Origin: Bacteroidaceae bacterium
GTDB lineage: Bacteria; Bacteroidota; Bacteroidia; Bacteroidales; Bacteroidaceae
DNA length: 64,000 nt
Reading direction: 5' to 3'
Assembly: GCA_017615125.1 (NCBI GenBank)
Contig: JAGAAS010000089.1
Location: forward strand, 1 to 64,000
Part shown: positions 43,917 to 53,547 of the stretch, piece by piece
Layout: every line of letters begins with the position of its first letter
Position numbering within the stretch: the first letter of the stretch is position 1
Translations under genes and position numbers: made by a program
The notes under the pieces: model-generated
Databases searched by the model: none
Told to the model about the DNA's origin: nothing
The model's input: the letters and a program-made list of their open reading frames with translations, nothing else

Positions 43917-45491
43917 TTAAAATTCGCTTGTGAAATGGAATTTGATATGCTTAAAGTCAATCTGCGCCATTTGCAGAACATAATTGCTGTCGGCTAGGAA
44001 CACATCCCTGCCTTCCTTATCCTTAGCCATAAATTGGAACTTGCGACGCTTGAATGCCTCCAACTCGGCTTCATCGTCACTCTCAATCCAACATGCTTTG
44101 TAAAGACTTATCGGTTCCCAACGGCATTTGGCGTTGTATTCATTCTCCAACCGATATTGGATAACTTCAAACTGGAGTTGTCCTACGGTACCGATGATTT
44201 TTCTGTTGTTCCATTGATTAACGAAAAGCTGGGCAACGCCTTCTCCCATCAATTGGTCAATTCCTTTAGCAAGCTGCTTCGTTTTCATCGGGTCATCGTT
44301 CTCTATGTACTTGAACATCTCGGGAGAGAAGCTGGGCAAGCCTCGGAAATGAAGTATCTCGCCTTCTGTAAGCGTGTCGCCAATCTTAAAGTTGCCTGTA
44401 TCGGGAAGTCCCACAATATCTCCCGCGAATGCTTCGTCAATCGTACTCTTGCGCTGAGCCATAAACTGCGTAGGAGAAGAGAAACGCATCACTTTTCCTG
44501 AACGAATATGCAGATAAGGAGCTCCGCGCATGAATTTTCCGCTGCAAACCTTACAAAAAGCAACGCAAGAGCGATGATTCGGGTCAATATTCGCGGTAAT
44601 CTTAAAGATAAATCCCGTAAACTTCTCTTCCTCAGGATGTACCTCACGTTCCAACGCCTGAACAGGACGAGGGCTGGGAGCTATCTGCACGAAACAGTCG
44701 AGAAGTTCCTTCACACCAAAGTTATTAAGCGCAGAACCGAAGAAAACAGGAGCAACGTCGGCAGCAAGGTAATCGGCAACGTCAAATTCGGGATAGACGC
44801 CTTCGAAAAGCTCTAAGTCGGCACGCAGTTTCTCTGCCTCGCGTGCCCCGATATGGCTCTCCAAGTCAGAACTTTGAACATCTACTTCCACTTTTTCTGT
44901 CACGACCTGCTTGCTGGGCTGATATAAATCGAGGCGCTTTTCATATCGGTTGTAGACACCCTTGAAACGAGGGCCCTGCCCTATGGGCCAGCTGAGGGGA
45001 TGAACATTTATGTGAAGCTCGCTCTCCAATTCGTCGAGCAAGTCAAAGGGATCTTTTCCCTCCCGGTCCATTTTGTTGGCAAAGATTATGACGGGCGTCT
45101 TGCGCATTCGGCAAACCTCCATCAGTTTTCTCGTCTGCGCCTCCACTCCTTTTGCCGAATCGACAACGATAATTACGCTGTCGACGGCAGTTAATGTGCG
45201 GAACGTATCTTCGGCAAAATCCTGGTGTCCCGGAGTATCGAGAATGTTGATTTTATAATCGTTATAGTCAAATTCCATTACAGACGTCGTCACAGATATT
45301 CCGCGCTGCTTCTCAATCTCCATCCAGTCCGACGTAGCCGTTTTGCGTATCTTGTTAGACTTTACTGCGCCTGCAACCTGAATTTGCCCTCCGAAGAGGA
45401 GAAGCTTTTCGGTGAGTGTGGTTTTTCCGGCATCCGGATGCGAGATTATCGCAAACGTACGCCTGCGCTGCATTTCGTTTATATTACTCAT
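43917..45491 (-). CDS. prfC: Peptide chain release factor 3
   Basis: 524 residues. Translational GTPase that recycles RF1/RF2 after termination. The G domain shows [19 protein letters not shown] (G1), DTPGHQDF (G3) and [18 protein letters not shown] (G4). RF3-specific domain II/III sequence follows, including [24 protein letters not shown] residues near 440. Its ATG overlaps the rmlD stop by 8 bp. Confidence 0.97.
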   Translation of the reverse strand: MSNINEMQRRRTFAIISHPDAGKTTLTEKLLLFGGQIQVAGAVKSNKIRKTATSDWMEIEKQRGISVTTSVMEFDYNDYKINILDTPGHQDFAEDTFRTLTAVDSVIIVVDSAKGVEAQTRKLMEVCRMRKTPVIIFANKMDREGKDPFDLLDELESELHINVHPLSWPIGQGPRFKGVYNRYEKRLDLYQPSKQVVTEKVEVDVQSSDLESHIGAREAEKLRADLELFEGVYPEFDVADYLAADVAPVFFGSALNNFGVKELLDCFVQIAPSPRPVQALEREVHPEEEKFTGFIFKITANIDPNHRSCVAFCKVCSGKFMRGAPYLHIRSGKVMRFSSPTQFMAQRKSTIDEAFAGDIVGLPDTGNFKIGDTLTEGEILHFRGLPSFSPEMFKYIENDDPMKTKQLAKGIDQLMGEGVAQLFVNQWNNRKIIGTVGQLQFEVIQYRLENEYNAKCRWEPISLYKACWIESDDEAELEAFKRRKFQFMAKDKEGRDVFLADSNYVLQMAQIDFKHIKFHFTSEF

Positions 45492-46347
45492 TCGATTGTT
45501 CTATTTGATTGATACATTCTTTAAGACTGTCAAGCCAATAAGGCACAACGACTCCATACGTTTCCTTTATCTTGCTTTTGTCAAGTACGCTGTAAGGGGG
45601 ACGTCGAACGGGCGTAGGGTAATCGCTTGTGTGAATGGCATTTACCACGCAGTCGATACCTGCAAGCCGATGTATGGCAAGCGTAAAATCGTACCACGAG
45701 CAGACTCCTTCGTCCGTGAAATGATAAATGCCTGGTATCCACTTTTCGTGATGGATGATGGTATCTACAGCAGCAGCCAAGTCGCGTGCATACGTAGGCG
45801 AGCCAATCTGATCGAACACTACGCCCAAGGAATCCCTCTCGCGCCCAAGTCGAAGCATCGTTTTCACGAAGTTGTTTCCGAAGGAACTATAGAGCCACGC
45901 TGTGCGGATAATAACCGCCTCGGGGCATTGAGCCTGCACCAGCTGCTCTCCAGCAAGTTTTGTAGAGCCGTAAACAGACGTGGGGCAAGGAACATCGTCT
46001 TCCCGATAAGGAAGATAATGATTGCCGTCGAAAACATAATCGGTAGAGATGTGAAGAAAGCGGCAATGATGCCGTGAAGCAGCCTCCGCAAGGATTCCCG
46101 GAGCTTCGCGGTTGATTTTGTCACAAATCTCCTGATTTGACTCAGCGCCGTTCACATTTGTATAAGCGGCACAGTTGACAATAACGTCGATATGTCGCTC
46201 CGAAAGCATGCGCTCAACAGCTTCTGCGTCACAAATGTCAAGCTCGGCAACATCCGTGAACACATACTCATCCTTTTCCTGAGCGGCACTTATGCGCCTC
46301 ATCTCATTTCCTAACTGCCCGTTTGCGCCTGTAACAAGAATTGTCAT
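45484..46347 (-). CDS. rfbD: dTDP-4-dehydrorhamnose reductase
   Basis: 287 residues. NAD(P)H-dependent last step of dTDP-L-rhamnose synthesis. [17 protein letters not shown] (Rossmann), the catalytic YGSTKLAGE (YxxxK), the ISTDYVFDG segment and [18 protein letters not shown] are standard RmlD. First gene of rmlD-prfC-tsaC-clc; repeat copy 5 lies just upstream. Confidence 0.96.
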   Translation of the reverse strand: MTILVTGANGQLGNEMRRISAAQEKDEYVFTDVAELDICDAEAVERMLSERHIDVIVNCAAYTNVNGAESNQEICDKINREAPGILAEAASRHHCRFLHISTDYVFDGNHYLPYREDDVPCPTSVYGSTKLAGEQLVQAQCPEAVIIRTAWLYSSFGNNFVKTMLRLGRERDSLGVVFDQIGSPTYARDLAAAVDTIIHHEKWIPGIYHFTDEGVCSWYDFTLAIHRLAGIDCVVNAIHTSDYPTPVRRPPYSVLDKSKIKETYGVVVPYWLDSLKECINQIEQSNE

Positions 46348-46397
46348 ATTTATTTTGCTTTTTTCAACGTGGAAAACACTTTATATTTTTTGGAGAA

Positions 46398-46493
46398 CAA
46401 ATAAAAAATTTTCGAGAAGGGAAAAAATTTTTTTCTTTCTACATCTCGCCGTATGAAGAAAGAAAAATTTCTTCTCGAGAAAGAATAATTCTA
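46398..46493. repeat. Mosaic intergenic repeat, copy 5, with inverted core
   Basis: Left flank (CGAGAAGGGAAAAAATTTTT) and right end (AAGAATAATT) run in the same orientation as copy 4. The 28-bp core at 46435-46462 is the exact reverse complement of the cores at 41342-41369 and 51607-51634. Between DUF4924 and rmlD. Confidence 0.92.
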
Positions 46494-47051
46494 TATGGGT
46501 ACTTCATCTTCTTGGAAGAGCTCTCCCCTCTTGTCTTTTTGATAATAATCACTCAACATTCCTATGAAAGTGGAGATGTCGGAAAAGGCAGCCGTCGTTT
46601 CCTGAGAAGGCTCGCGATGCTGAAGCTTGAGCATCCACAGCCCATACAAAGCATCGAAGCAGTTTTCCAGCTCGGGCTTCGAGTGAGTGTTGCTCTTGCT
46701 GCGCAGTTCCACGATAAACGGAAGCACTTTGTAGTAGGCAGCCTGATAATATGGATACTTGGGCGAGTGCATCAGGCGCAAGTGCAAGTCGTTAAGGTCG
46801 ATAATCACATTTTTGTTAATCTGCAGATGTCCTTCTTTGACAACACCCTCGCGCCGCATCATCTCGATGAGGTCTGAATACCATTGGAGTAGCTCTGCGC
46901 GCTGTTCCTCACCGAGTTCATACTGCGCCACAACAGATTCCTTCACCTTCTCCAAATCCAAGTTGTTGGCACGCAGCAGATCCTCAACCTGCCACATATA
47001 AAGAAGGTATTCGGCGATGTTCGACTGTTTCAGACTTCGGGATATGTACAT
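46491..47051 (-). CDS. DUF4924 family protein
   Basis: 186 residues, mostly helical and soluble, starting MYISRSLKQSNIAEYLLYMW. It matches the Bacteroidales DUF4924 family by its opening and by NKNVIIDLNDLHLRLM and SPKYPYYQAAYYKVLPFIVE. No catalytic motif is visible. It starts 3 bp after the DUF5723 gene and shares its operon. The stop falls in the end of repeat copy 5. Function unknown. Confidence 0.87.
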   Translation of the reverse strand: MYISRSLKQSNIAEYLLYMWQVEDLLRANNLDLEKVKESVVAQYELGEEQRAELLQWYSDLIEMMRREGVVKEGHLQINKNVIIDLNDLHLRLMHSPKYPYYQAAYYKVLPFIVELRSKSNTHSKPELENCFDALYGLWMLKLQHREPSQETTAAFSDISTFIGMLSDYYQKDKRGELFQEDEVPI

Positions 47052-47054
47052 ATT

Positions 47055-48425
47055 TTAAAAAGGTATATTGATGCCGAGGAAAGCATTGGCGTTCAATTTG
47101 TTCACGGGTATTCCCTGCGGAGTGATGCGGAAAGCCACGCAGTCGGAGCCGACAAAGAAAGCGAAGCCCTTGGGATGGAAATTGAGCATTCCGCCAAAAG
47201 CAGCGCCGTAAGTGGAGCCTCCGACGTTGACAGATGCCTCGAAGATTTTCGCAGGAGCGATATTCACAAACAGACGCGTCTCGTTGAACGGAAGATGTTT
47301 GTAAAAGCCGTGCGTGTATAATACTGCGACAGACATAGGACTATAGAACGGCATGCGGTATTCAGCACCCAGACGGGTGGTAGGAGCAAGCCTTGAGCGA
47401 ATTCCCGGAACTTCCTCAAACTGAAGGTTGACAAGTCCTTCTATTCCTTCTACTATCTGATTCATTTCTTCGTCAAGGTCCATCTCGCTGGGGTTCACCT
47501 CTCCGAATCCGTTGTAGACGTAAGAGCCTTCTCCAGAGGTACCTCTCAATGCAGACTTCCACCCTATCCTTCCCAGCCCGGTAAGGGAAGCTGAAGCACG
47601 CAGTCCCTCAATGATATCCGAGAAATCGTACTCTGCTCCTACATCCACACCCAGTCCCAAAGAGGAAAGCGAGGGATGGGAATCGGAAACACCCGTTGGA
47701 AGACCTTCCTCATCAAATTCGAACTGCATATTTCCGGATACACCTACTTCGGCGTTGGCTAAGCTACGCACAGCCCACTCATCTTCGTGCATCTGCAGCT
47801 CAAGCCTATCTACGGTTACATCTGCATAAGCCGCTCCTGCCAATAAATGAAGAGTAGCGCCGACTCGCAAGTTCTCGCCTATTGCTCGCGAATGCCCATA
47901 CGCCAGATCAACATACGAAAGAGCCTCCGCGCTAAGGTTGGAGAAGACATAGCTGTCGTGCTGGAATCCTTCTTTGGCAAACTGGAAGAATGCCTTCGGC
48001 ACATGTACGCCAGCATCGGCGTGCAAAGAGAGGTTCAAGGTGTTATATCCGCCAAAAGCACGGAAGCCGGCTCCGAGAATCTTCAAATCGACGTCTGCAT
48101 TCACGCTGGGCAACTCTGGAAGACGATTGAGGAACGCTGAAGCATCCACCGTCTTGCTCATAAAAGTCGTCAGCGCTTTTCCGTCCTTGTTATAAGGATA
48201 CAGAAAGTCGGAAAGGCCCACATTGCCATTCAGACCGACGGAAACACTACCCAATAAGGGAAAAGCCAAATAGTTATGCTCGCCTTCAAAAGCGGGATTG
48301 AGTGCTGTGCGCTGCAAATTGCCTTCAAGGAAATAGCCTGAGACTTGTGCTTTTGCAGAAAACGCGAGCAAAAGAACACAACTGACTACAAATAGCCTGC
48401 GGATTGTATGGATGATTCTCAACAT
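47055..48425 (-). CDS. DUF5723 outer-membrane-barrel-like protein
   Basis: 456 residues from the ATG at 48425, just after the upstream stop; a TTG at 48443 inside the previous gene was not used. Signal peptide ends in FSAKA. The mature part is beta-rich with alternating hydrophobic strands and glycine/aromatic residues (YFLEGNLQRTALNPAFEGEH, YMPFYSPMSVAVLYTHGFY-like stretches), as in PorP/SprF- or OMP-type barrels. Family DUF5723. It forms a three-gene unit with the large lipoprotein upstream and DUF4924 downstream. Confidence 0.83.
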   Translation of the reverse strand: MLRIIHTIRRLFVVSCVLLLAFSAKAQVSGYFLEGNLQRTALNPAFEGEHNYLAFPLLGSVSVGLNGNVGLSDFLYPYNKDGKALTTFMSKTVDASAFLNRLPELPSVNADVDLKILGAGFRAFGGYNTLNLSLHADAGVHVPKAFFQFAKEGFQHDSYVFSNLSAEALSYVDLAYGHSRAIGENLRVGATLHLLAGAAYADVTVDRLELQMHEDEWAVRSLANAEVGVSGNMQFEFDEEGLPTGVSDSHPSLSSLGLGVDVGAEYDFSDIIEGLRASASLTGLGRIGWKSALRGTSGEGSYVYNGFGEVNPSEMDLDEEMNQIVEGIEGLVNLQFEEVPGIRSRLAPTTRLGAEYRMPFYSPMSVAVLYTHGFYKHLPFNETRLFVNIAPAKIFEASVNVGGSTYGAAFGGMLNFHPKGFAFFVGSDCVAFRITPQGIPVNKLNANAFLGINIPF

Positions 48426-48426
48426 A

Positions 48427-51400
48427 TTATAAAGTCGTATCAATGTCAGCTTCTAAATGAAGCACAATGTTCGTAAGTAAAATGCCCTGCTTAGGCTGAA
48501 GGGCGATTCCTCCCTCTGTATGGTCGGCAGAAGCTTCTGTCTGGATCTTCAGGTAAGACAAAGCATGCAGGGAACGATCGTCGCCCGTTAAGGAAATCTC
48601 TACTTTGTGTACCGCAGCCGATTCGCTGATGGGGCTTCCGTCTCCAGCAGGCAGCAGAATGGGTGTCACGTTGATGCCTGACAAAAGCTTCCCTTCTGCA
48701 TCGAATGGAACCAGATTGAGCGTCAGATTCAAAGGAACGGTGTTGCGTGCATCCATCTTCAGGCCTATTGAAGCACGGGACAGATGGGATGTCAGCTCTC
48801 CCAACGAGACTTGAAGACCCTCTCCGGGACTCTCGTATTTAATGGAAATCGCATCGAAACGCAACGGAACAGATACCTTATAGCTTCCAGCAAATTCCAA
48901 AGGAGAAACGATGTCTACATGATGCTTCACAGACTGATCGAAGCGAGGCGTCAGCATGAAATGAATCGACTGAGGAACTTTCTTCAGCAAAACAGGCAGC
49001 GACTCAACCCATACTGTCGTATAGTCGCTAAACGATACATTCTCTTTGTTCGTGAACAAAAGCTTGTTTTCTACGGGTGTCAGCTGCCTTGTCTTCTCGT
49101 CATATTCGGCGGGTTTAATGTAGACATCCTTTATTTCCACAGCCGAGCCCTCAATCACCCTCCCCGAGGCGTCAAGTCCCTCAAGCACAACATCAAGCAA
49201 CAAGGGTACGCCTACTGAGTTCTTTAGCGTGAAGAAAATCTGGGATTCTGACAACATCAGGTTCGAATTCTCATCAACGAGCAAACCTAACGCCTTATCG
49301 GCAAACGGCAAAGTCGTCTCAAGCGGATCTAGCGGATAGTCAAGGATTCCCTCAAATAGACGAAGGGTTACTTCGCTGAAAAGAACCCCCGCATGCACGG
49401 AGAGCTCGCTCTGCAAGTCGGAAAGCGAGATGTCGGTTTTTCCGATATGCAACTTTCCCTCGAAGCCAAAGGTTTCCGACAGTTTCAAATGACTCACGCC
49501 TTCCTCCTCAACAGGTTCCAGAGCCCCGTTTGGCAAGGAAGTGAAATCGAAATGAGTCACACGCAGTTCCTTTCGGATGGATGCATGATTCATGTCTACC
49601 GAAGCATTAAACGTAAGCGAGCCGTTCTCAATTGTCACATCCGGATCGTCAGACTCCATACAAATGAAGTCGGGATAGTCAATCGTAGCGGTAACCTCAA
49701 CGGGCTCGGTAATAGCCTCAAGTCCCTCTACATCGAGAGCAAGCGCCAGCTCCATATCTTCAGAGGGCCACAGGGCATACGCCTTGCGGATGAAGCTGAC
49801 AGGAAGAGACACGTCGATATTCAAAGGAATGGATTCGCTGAATGTCTCCGAAATGTCTGCCGTAGCAAACGAAACATCCTTCACGACCCATTTGCATTCG
49901 TCGGACGAAACCCGCAGGATGCGCTCCCCAAGATACTTCGACAAATCATTCAGGTAGGAAGTCTTTCCATTCAGCTTCCATACATCGCCAGGAGTGCTTA
50001 CGGTAATGACACCTTGCCACTCAAACACACCATCTTTGATTTTCGTGTTTATGTCTAAGGAATGCACAGCAAAGACATATTCCTTGTCGAAGATTCCTTC
50101 CAAGTCGTTCATCGTGAGCATGTTGCGCGTTGCATCCCAAACGGTGCCAGGATGCTGCGCAGGATTTAGCAGTTCAAGATGAAACTCCGCAGGGAATTGT
50201 ACTACAACCGGCTGCTCGGCATCCATCTCGAAGACATCGTATGGCTTGTCTGTGAACGTCTTCAGCACGAGCAGGCTCTGCTCAGGCTCGAATGTTACCG
50301 TACCGACTGAATCTACATACTCCAATTCGTCAAACGATGTGTTGAACTCAACGATCTGCGGCTCAAGCTCGCTCACAAACTGGTCAAGAATAAGGAACGC
50401 ATCAGCGATTTCTAGGGACTCGTCAACGGAAAGGCTTGCCGAATAATCTTCCTTGTTGTCGCTCGGAAGGATTGTTATCGGCCCGTCAATGGTGTAGTTA
50501 ACAGAAAGCGTGACATTTCCTTGGTAGCCGATACAGTTTTTCTCGCTATAGCTAAACTCCTCGAGTTCCTCGCTATAGCAATATGGCTCAAGATCCTCGA
50601 TGCTCATTGCAAGGAACTGGATAACGGTGCTTGCGCCGTCGCCCTTCAAGCCCTTGATGCTGAGAACGTTCCGATGTCCCATGTTTCCTTCCTTCAGCGT
50701 ATAGCACTCGCGCTGGGGCTGGTTGTCGCTCAAGGCGAGCTCATACTCGTCCGGGAACACCAACTCGGCATCTATCCGTTTGCTCATCCTTGAGAACTTT
50801 GACGGATGCCGAATCGTCAGCTCCATGAGTGTTCCACTTGAAGTTCCGCTGGTGCTTCCCGCTTCGCCCAGATAAAGGGTACGTATTGCCTTAAGTCCTT
50901 TCGGCAACGGGGAAGAAAAGCTGCACGGCATCTCCTCGCTCTCGATGAACAACACCGTTTGCAGCGAAGGAATCTCGTTGGAACTCTGCCCGGAGAGGGC
51001 TACCGAGGAGATCAGCTCCTCAAAGTCAACGTCGGACTCCTCAAAGGAAACCGTCTTATTCAGCAAGGGAAGGGATCTCTCAACCTCCGAAAGGCTGATG
51101 TCGTAGACTTCCACGCTCAGCTCGTTTGAGAAAGCGGGAACAGTCAGTTCCCTCAGTTCCACATCGGCAAGATTCACGTGGATATCCTCCGAGACGGGAT
51201 CGATCTGGAAACGTACGGGCTCTAGCTCAACTGTCACGGGAGAAATAGAATCCTCCGCGCTGATGCCGTAGACTCCGTCGACGACAGAGAGCATATCGCC
51301 TGCCGAAGCCAGAAGGGAGTCGAGCGTCAGCGGGGTAAGGCTGCCCAGAGGCAGGTCTATCACGTTGCCCGGGATGCTGATATCTGTCGAGATGCCGCCC

Positions 51401-51492
51401 TCCAAGTCGTAGTTCTTGTCAACACACGACACCAGCAGGGCAAAGCACGCTGACAGAATCAGGGAAAGCCGGCTTGTAAAGAGTCTTTTCAT
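48427..51492 (-). CDS. Very large lipoprotein, unknown function
   Basis: 1021 residues. Signal peptide with lipobox LLVSC, then VDKNYDLEGG. The rest is beta-strand-like and acidic, with many Pro-rich immunoglobulin-like segments and no enzyme motif. It contains phrases such as LEPVRFQIDPVSEDIHVNLA and SLTLNLVPFDAEGKLLSG. It ends 2 bp before the DUF5723 barrel gene, so the pair may form a surface complex of barrel plus lipoprotein. Relatives are found in Bacteroidales as hypothetical lipoproteins. Confidence 0.82.
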   Translation of the reverse strand: MKRLFTSRLSLILSACFALLVSCVDKNYDLEGGISTDISIPGNVIDLPLGSLTPLTLDSLLASAGDMLSVVDGVYGISAEDSISPVTVELEPVRFQIDPVSEDIHVNLADVELRELTVPAFSNELSVEVYDISLSEVERSLPLLNKTVSFEESDVDFEELISSVALSGQSSNEIPSLQTVLFIESEEMPCSFSSPLPKGLKAIRTLYLGEAGSTSGTSSGTLMELTIRHPSKFSRMSKRIDAELVFPDEYELALSDNQPQRECYTLKEGNMGHRNVLSIKGLKGDGASTVIQFLAMSIEDLEPYCYSEELEEFSYSEKNCIGYQGNVTLSVNYTIDGPITILPSDNKEDYSASLSVDESLEIADAFLILDQFVSELEPQIVEFNTSFDELEYVDSVGTVTFEPEQSLLVLKTFTDKPYDVFEMDAEQPVVVQFPAEFHLELLNPAQHPGTVWDATRNMLTMNDLEGIFDKEYVFAVHSLDINTKIKDGVFEWQGVITVSTPGDVWKLNGKTSYLNDLSKYLGERILRVSSDECKWVVKDVSFATADISETFSESIPLNIDVSLPVSFIRKAYALWPSEDMELALALDVEGLEAITEPVEVTATIDYPDFICMESDDPDVTIENGSLTFNASVDMNHASIRKELRVTHFDFTSLPNGALEPVEEEGVSHLKLSETFGFEGKLHIGKTDISLSDLQSELSVHAGVLFSEVTLRLFEGILDYPLDPLETTLPFADKALGLLVDENSNLMLSESQIFFTLKNSVGVPLLLDVVLEGLDASGRVIEGSAVEIKDVYIKPAEYDEKTRQLTPVENKLLFTNKENVSFSDYTTVWVESLPVLLKKVPQSIHFMLTPRFDQSVKHHVDIVSPLEFAGSYKVSVPLRFDAISIKYESPGEGLQVSLGELTSHLSRASIGLKMDARNTVPLNLTLNLVPFDAEGKLLSGINVTPILLPAGDGSPISESAAVHKVEISLTGDDRSLHALSYLKIQTEASADHTEGGIALQPKQGILLTNIVLHLEADIDTTL

Positions 51493-51549
51493 ATCTGGAT
51501 AATTTTGGTTGCAATGAATATGGAGAACAAAAATCGCGGGGAGAAGAAG

Positions 51550-51642
51550 GGATAAAAATTTTTCGAGAAGGAATAATTTTTTTTCGAGAAGGGAAAAATT
51601 TTTTTTCTTTCTTCATACGGCGAGATGTAGAAAGAAAAAATC
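51550..51642. repeat. Mosaic intergenic repeat, copy 6
   Basis: Positions 51566-51639 are identical over 74 bp to copy 4, with the core at 51607-51634 in the copy-4 orientation. A partial extra CGAGAAGG unit precedes it. Lies upstream of the large lipoprotein gene and downstream of the HdeD-like gene. Confidence 0.92.
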
Positions 51643-51685
51643 ACGCTGTAAAAACGCATTTTTCACGCTTCGCAAAGAAGCTGGT

Positions 51686-52282
51686 TTATTGGGCGTTATC
51701 AATGTTGATGGTGATAGGCTCCTCCGACTCCTCCTCAAGGCTCTCGGCTTGCTCTTTCAGGAGCTTTTGACGCCGGCGGAAGAGGACGAATCCGAGCGTG
51801 TCGGAAACAGCGCTGATGATACATCCCACACCCGTCAGCACAAACGGGATGGCTGCCGCCTTCATCGGGTTCCACAGCGCAAGAGCCGCCAGCACCAGCG
51901 CGACAGCAGGCGCCAGGAAGAACCAGCCCGAGAGTTTCACATGACGATGCAGCATGACAAGCCGCACAATGTGCGAGATGGCGAGTATAATCAACAGAGC
52001 TGCAGCGACATAGACGAACGTCTGGACGAACGACTTCGACTTCAGCATCAGAACCAACCCCAGCAGCACACAGCCGAAGCCGAGCACGGGAACAAAGCCG
52101 GCAGGCTCCTTACGGCTCTTCCTCACAAAGTAGGCAATGACTGCCACAAGCCCATATACGGCAAACAAGGCGCCGATGAGGATAACCAGCAGATTTGCCC
52201 ACGTGTCACGATAGACAATAAACAACACACCCGTCAGCAAAATGCAGACAATGCGAATAAGAGGATACAACCAATCTTTCAT
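51686..52282 (-). CDS. HdeD/DUF308-like membrane protein
   Basis: 198 residues from ATG 52282 (MKDWLYPLIRIVCILLTGVL). Six hydrophobic helices in pairs, as in the DUF308/HdeD family. Ends with an acidic cytoplasmic tail (EQAESLEEESEEPITINIDN). In Escherichia coli HdeD is linked to acid stress; here the function is unknown. The start is chosen because a TTG at 52309 falls inside the -7 box TATTTTTG (52307-52314). Confidence 0.82.
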   Translation of the reverse strand: MKDWLYPLIRIVCILLTGVLFIVYRDTWANLLVILIGALFAVYGLVAVIAYFVRKSRKEPAGFVPVLGFGCVLLGLVLMLKSKSFVQTFVYVAAALLIILAISHIVRLVMLHRHVKLSGWFFLAPAVALVLAALALWNPMKAAAIPFVLTGVGCIISAVSDTLGFVLFRRRQKLLKEQAESLEEESEEPITINIDNAQ

Positions 52283-52306
52283 AAGGAAACACTTTCTAAA
52301 TTTCAG

Positions 52307-52314
52307 CAAAAATA
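52307..52314 (-). promoter_or_regulatory. -7 box of the HdeD-like gene
   Basis: Minus-strand TATTTTTG, about 25 bp from the ATG at 52282. Weak -33 region. It excludes the longer reading frame. Confidence 0.45.
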
Positions 52315-52368
52315 CACCTTTTTACAATAATATCCAAGCAATAAAAAACATTTGTTGAAAAAAGTTCC

Positions 52369-52376
52369 TATCTTTG
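52369..52376 (+). promoter_or_regulatory. -7 box of ansA
   Basis: TATCTTTG, 25 bp before the ATG at 52402. A TTTG at 52351 is too near (14-nt spacer) for a standard -33 box. Confidence 0.45.
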
Positions 52377-52401
52377 CACAAAGGGAATACATCAACAAGC
52401 A

Positions 52402-53427
52402 ATGACAAGAATACTGCTCATATACACAGGAGGAACCATCGGCATGTTCCAGAATCCGCAGACGGGAGCGCTGGAGAATTTCGACTTCAACAACGTCCTC
52501 ATCCACATCCCCGAGCTGCGCCAGTTCAACTTGCATCTCGACTCAACCACCTTCGAGCCTCCCATCGACTCCTCCGATATGGATCCGGAGCAATGGAGCA
52601 AGCTCGTCCGCATCATTAGCGACAACTACGAACAGTACGACGGCTTTGTCGTCTTGCACGGAACCGACACGATGGCCTTCACCGCCTCTGCGCTAAGTTT
52701 CATGCTCGAAGGACTGTCCAAGCCTGTCGTCCTCACAGGAAGCCAGGTTCCTATCGGCACACTTCGCACAGACGGGAAGGAGAACCTTATTACAGCTATC
52801 GAGATAGCTTCTTCCAAGCACGCAGACGGCTCCCCTATGGTGCCGGAAGTCTGCATCCTCTTCCACGATAAACTGATTCGCGGAAACAGAGCAACAAAAA
52901 CCAGCGCAGATCAGTTCGACGCATTCAAATCGTTTAACTATCCCCTGCTGGCAAGAGCTGCAGTTGAGATAGAATACAATGAAGAATTCATTCTTCCCTA
53001 TAATCCCCATGCGGTACTCAAGCCACACTTCAACATGGACACCCACATGGTGATTTTTTCTCTTTTCCCGGGCATACAATCCTCCCTCGTCGAAAAGATG
53101 CTCGATACTCCGGAGTTGAAAGGTATTATCCTCCGCTCCTTCGGCTCAGGGAATGCGCCTCAGAAGAAATGGCTCGCCGACGCGCTCACAAGGGCCACTC
53201 AGTCGGGGAAGGTGATTGTCAACATCACGCAATGCACGGGAGGAAGCGTCGTTATGCAGCGTTACGAGACAGGAATACAACTGCTTTCGACGGGAGTCAT
53301 CAGCGGCTACGACAGCACGGTAGAGGCGTCTATCACAAAGCTGATGTTCTTGTTCGGCGAAGGATTGACGCCCGAAGAGGTAAGAAAGAAGATGAACGAA
53401 AACTTAGCAGGCGAGATAACCCTCTGA
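52402..53427 (+). CDS. ansA: L-asparaginase, type I
   Basis: 341 residues. Hydrolyses asparagine to aspartate and ammonia. The first catalytic Thr region LLIYTGGTIGMFQNP, the second VVLHGTDTMAFTASALSFML and the C-terminal ATKTSADQFDAFKSFN are standard. There is no signal peptide, so it is the cytosolic type I enzyme. Monocistronic; convergent with the Ca/Na exchanger gene. Confidence 0.95.
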   Translation: MTRILLIYTGGTIGMFQNPQTGALENFDFNNVLIHIPELRQFNLHLDSTTFEPPIDSSDMDPEQWSKLVRIISDNYEQYDGFVVLHGTDTMAFTASALSFMLEGLSKPVVLTGSQVPIGTLRTDGKENLITAIEIASSKHADGSPMVPEVCILFHDKLIRGNRATKTSADQFDAFKSFNYPLLARAAVEIEYNEEFILPYNPHAVLKPHFNMDTHMVIFSLFPGIQSSLVEKMLDTPELKGIILRSFGSGNAPQKKWLADALTRATQSGKVIVNITQCTGGSVVMQRYETGIQLLSTGVISGYDSTVEASITKLMFLFGEGLTPEEVRKKMNENLAGEITL

Positions 53428-53547
53428 CACAACAGCCGGGAGCCTTCAACGCTCCGAATGGCTTCTTTTCCCAAAAAGGCTAAATCGCGACACTATGCTC
53501 CAGCAGGACTTTTGAAGCCAAAGCCCAAAGGAAATCAAGTTCTGTTA

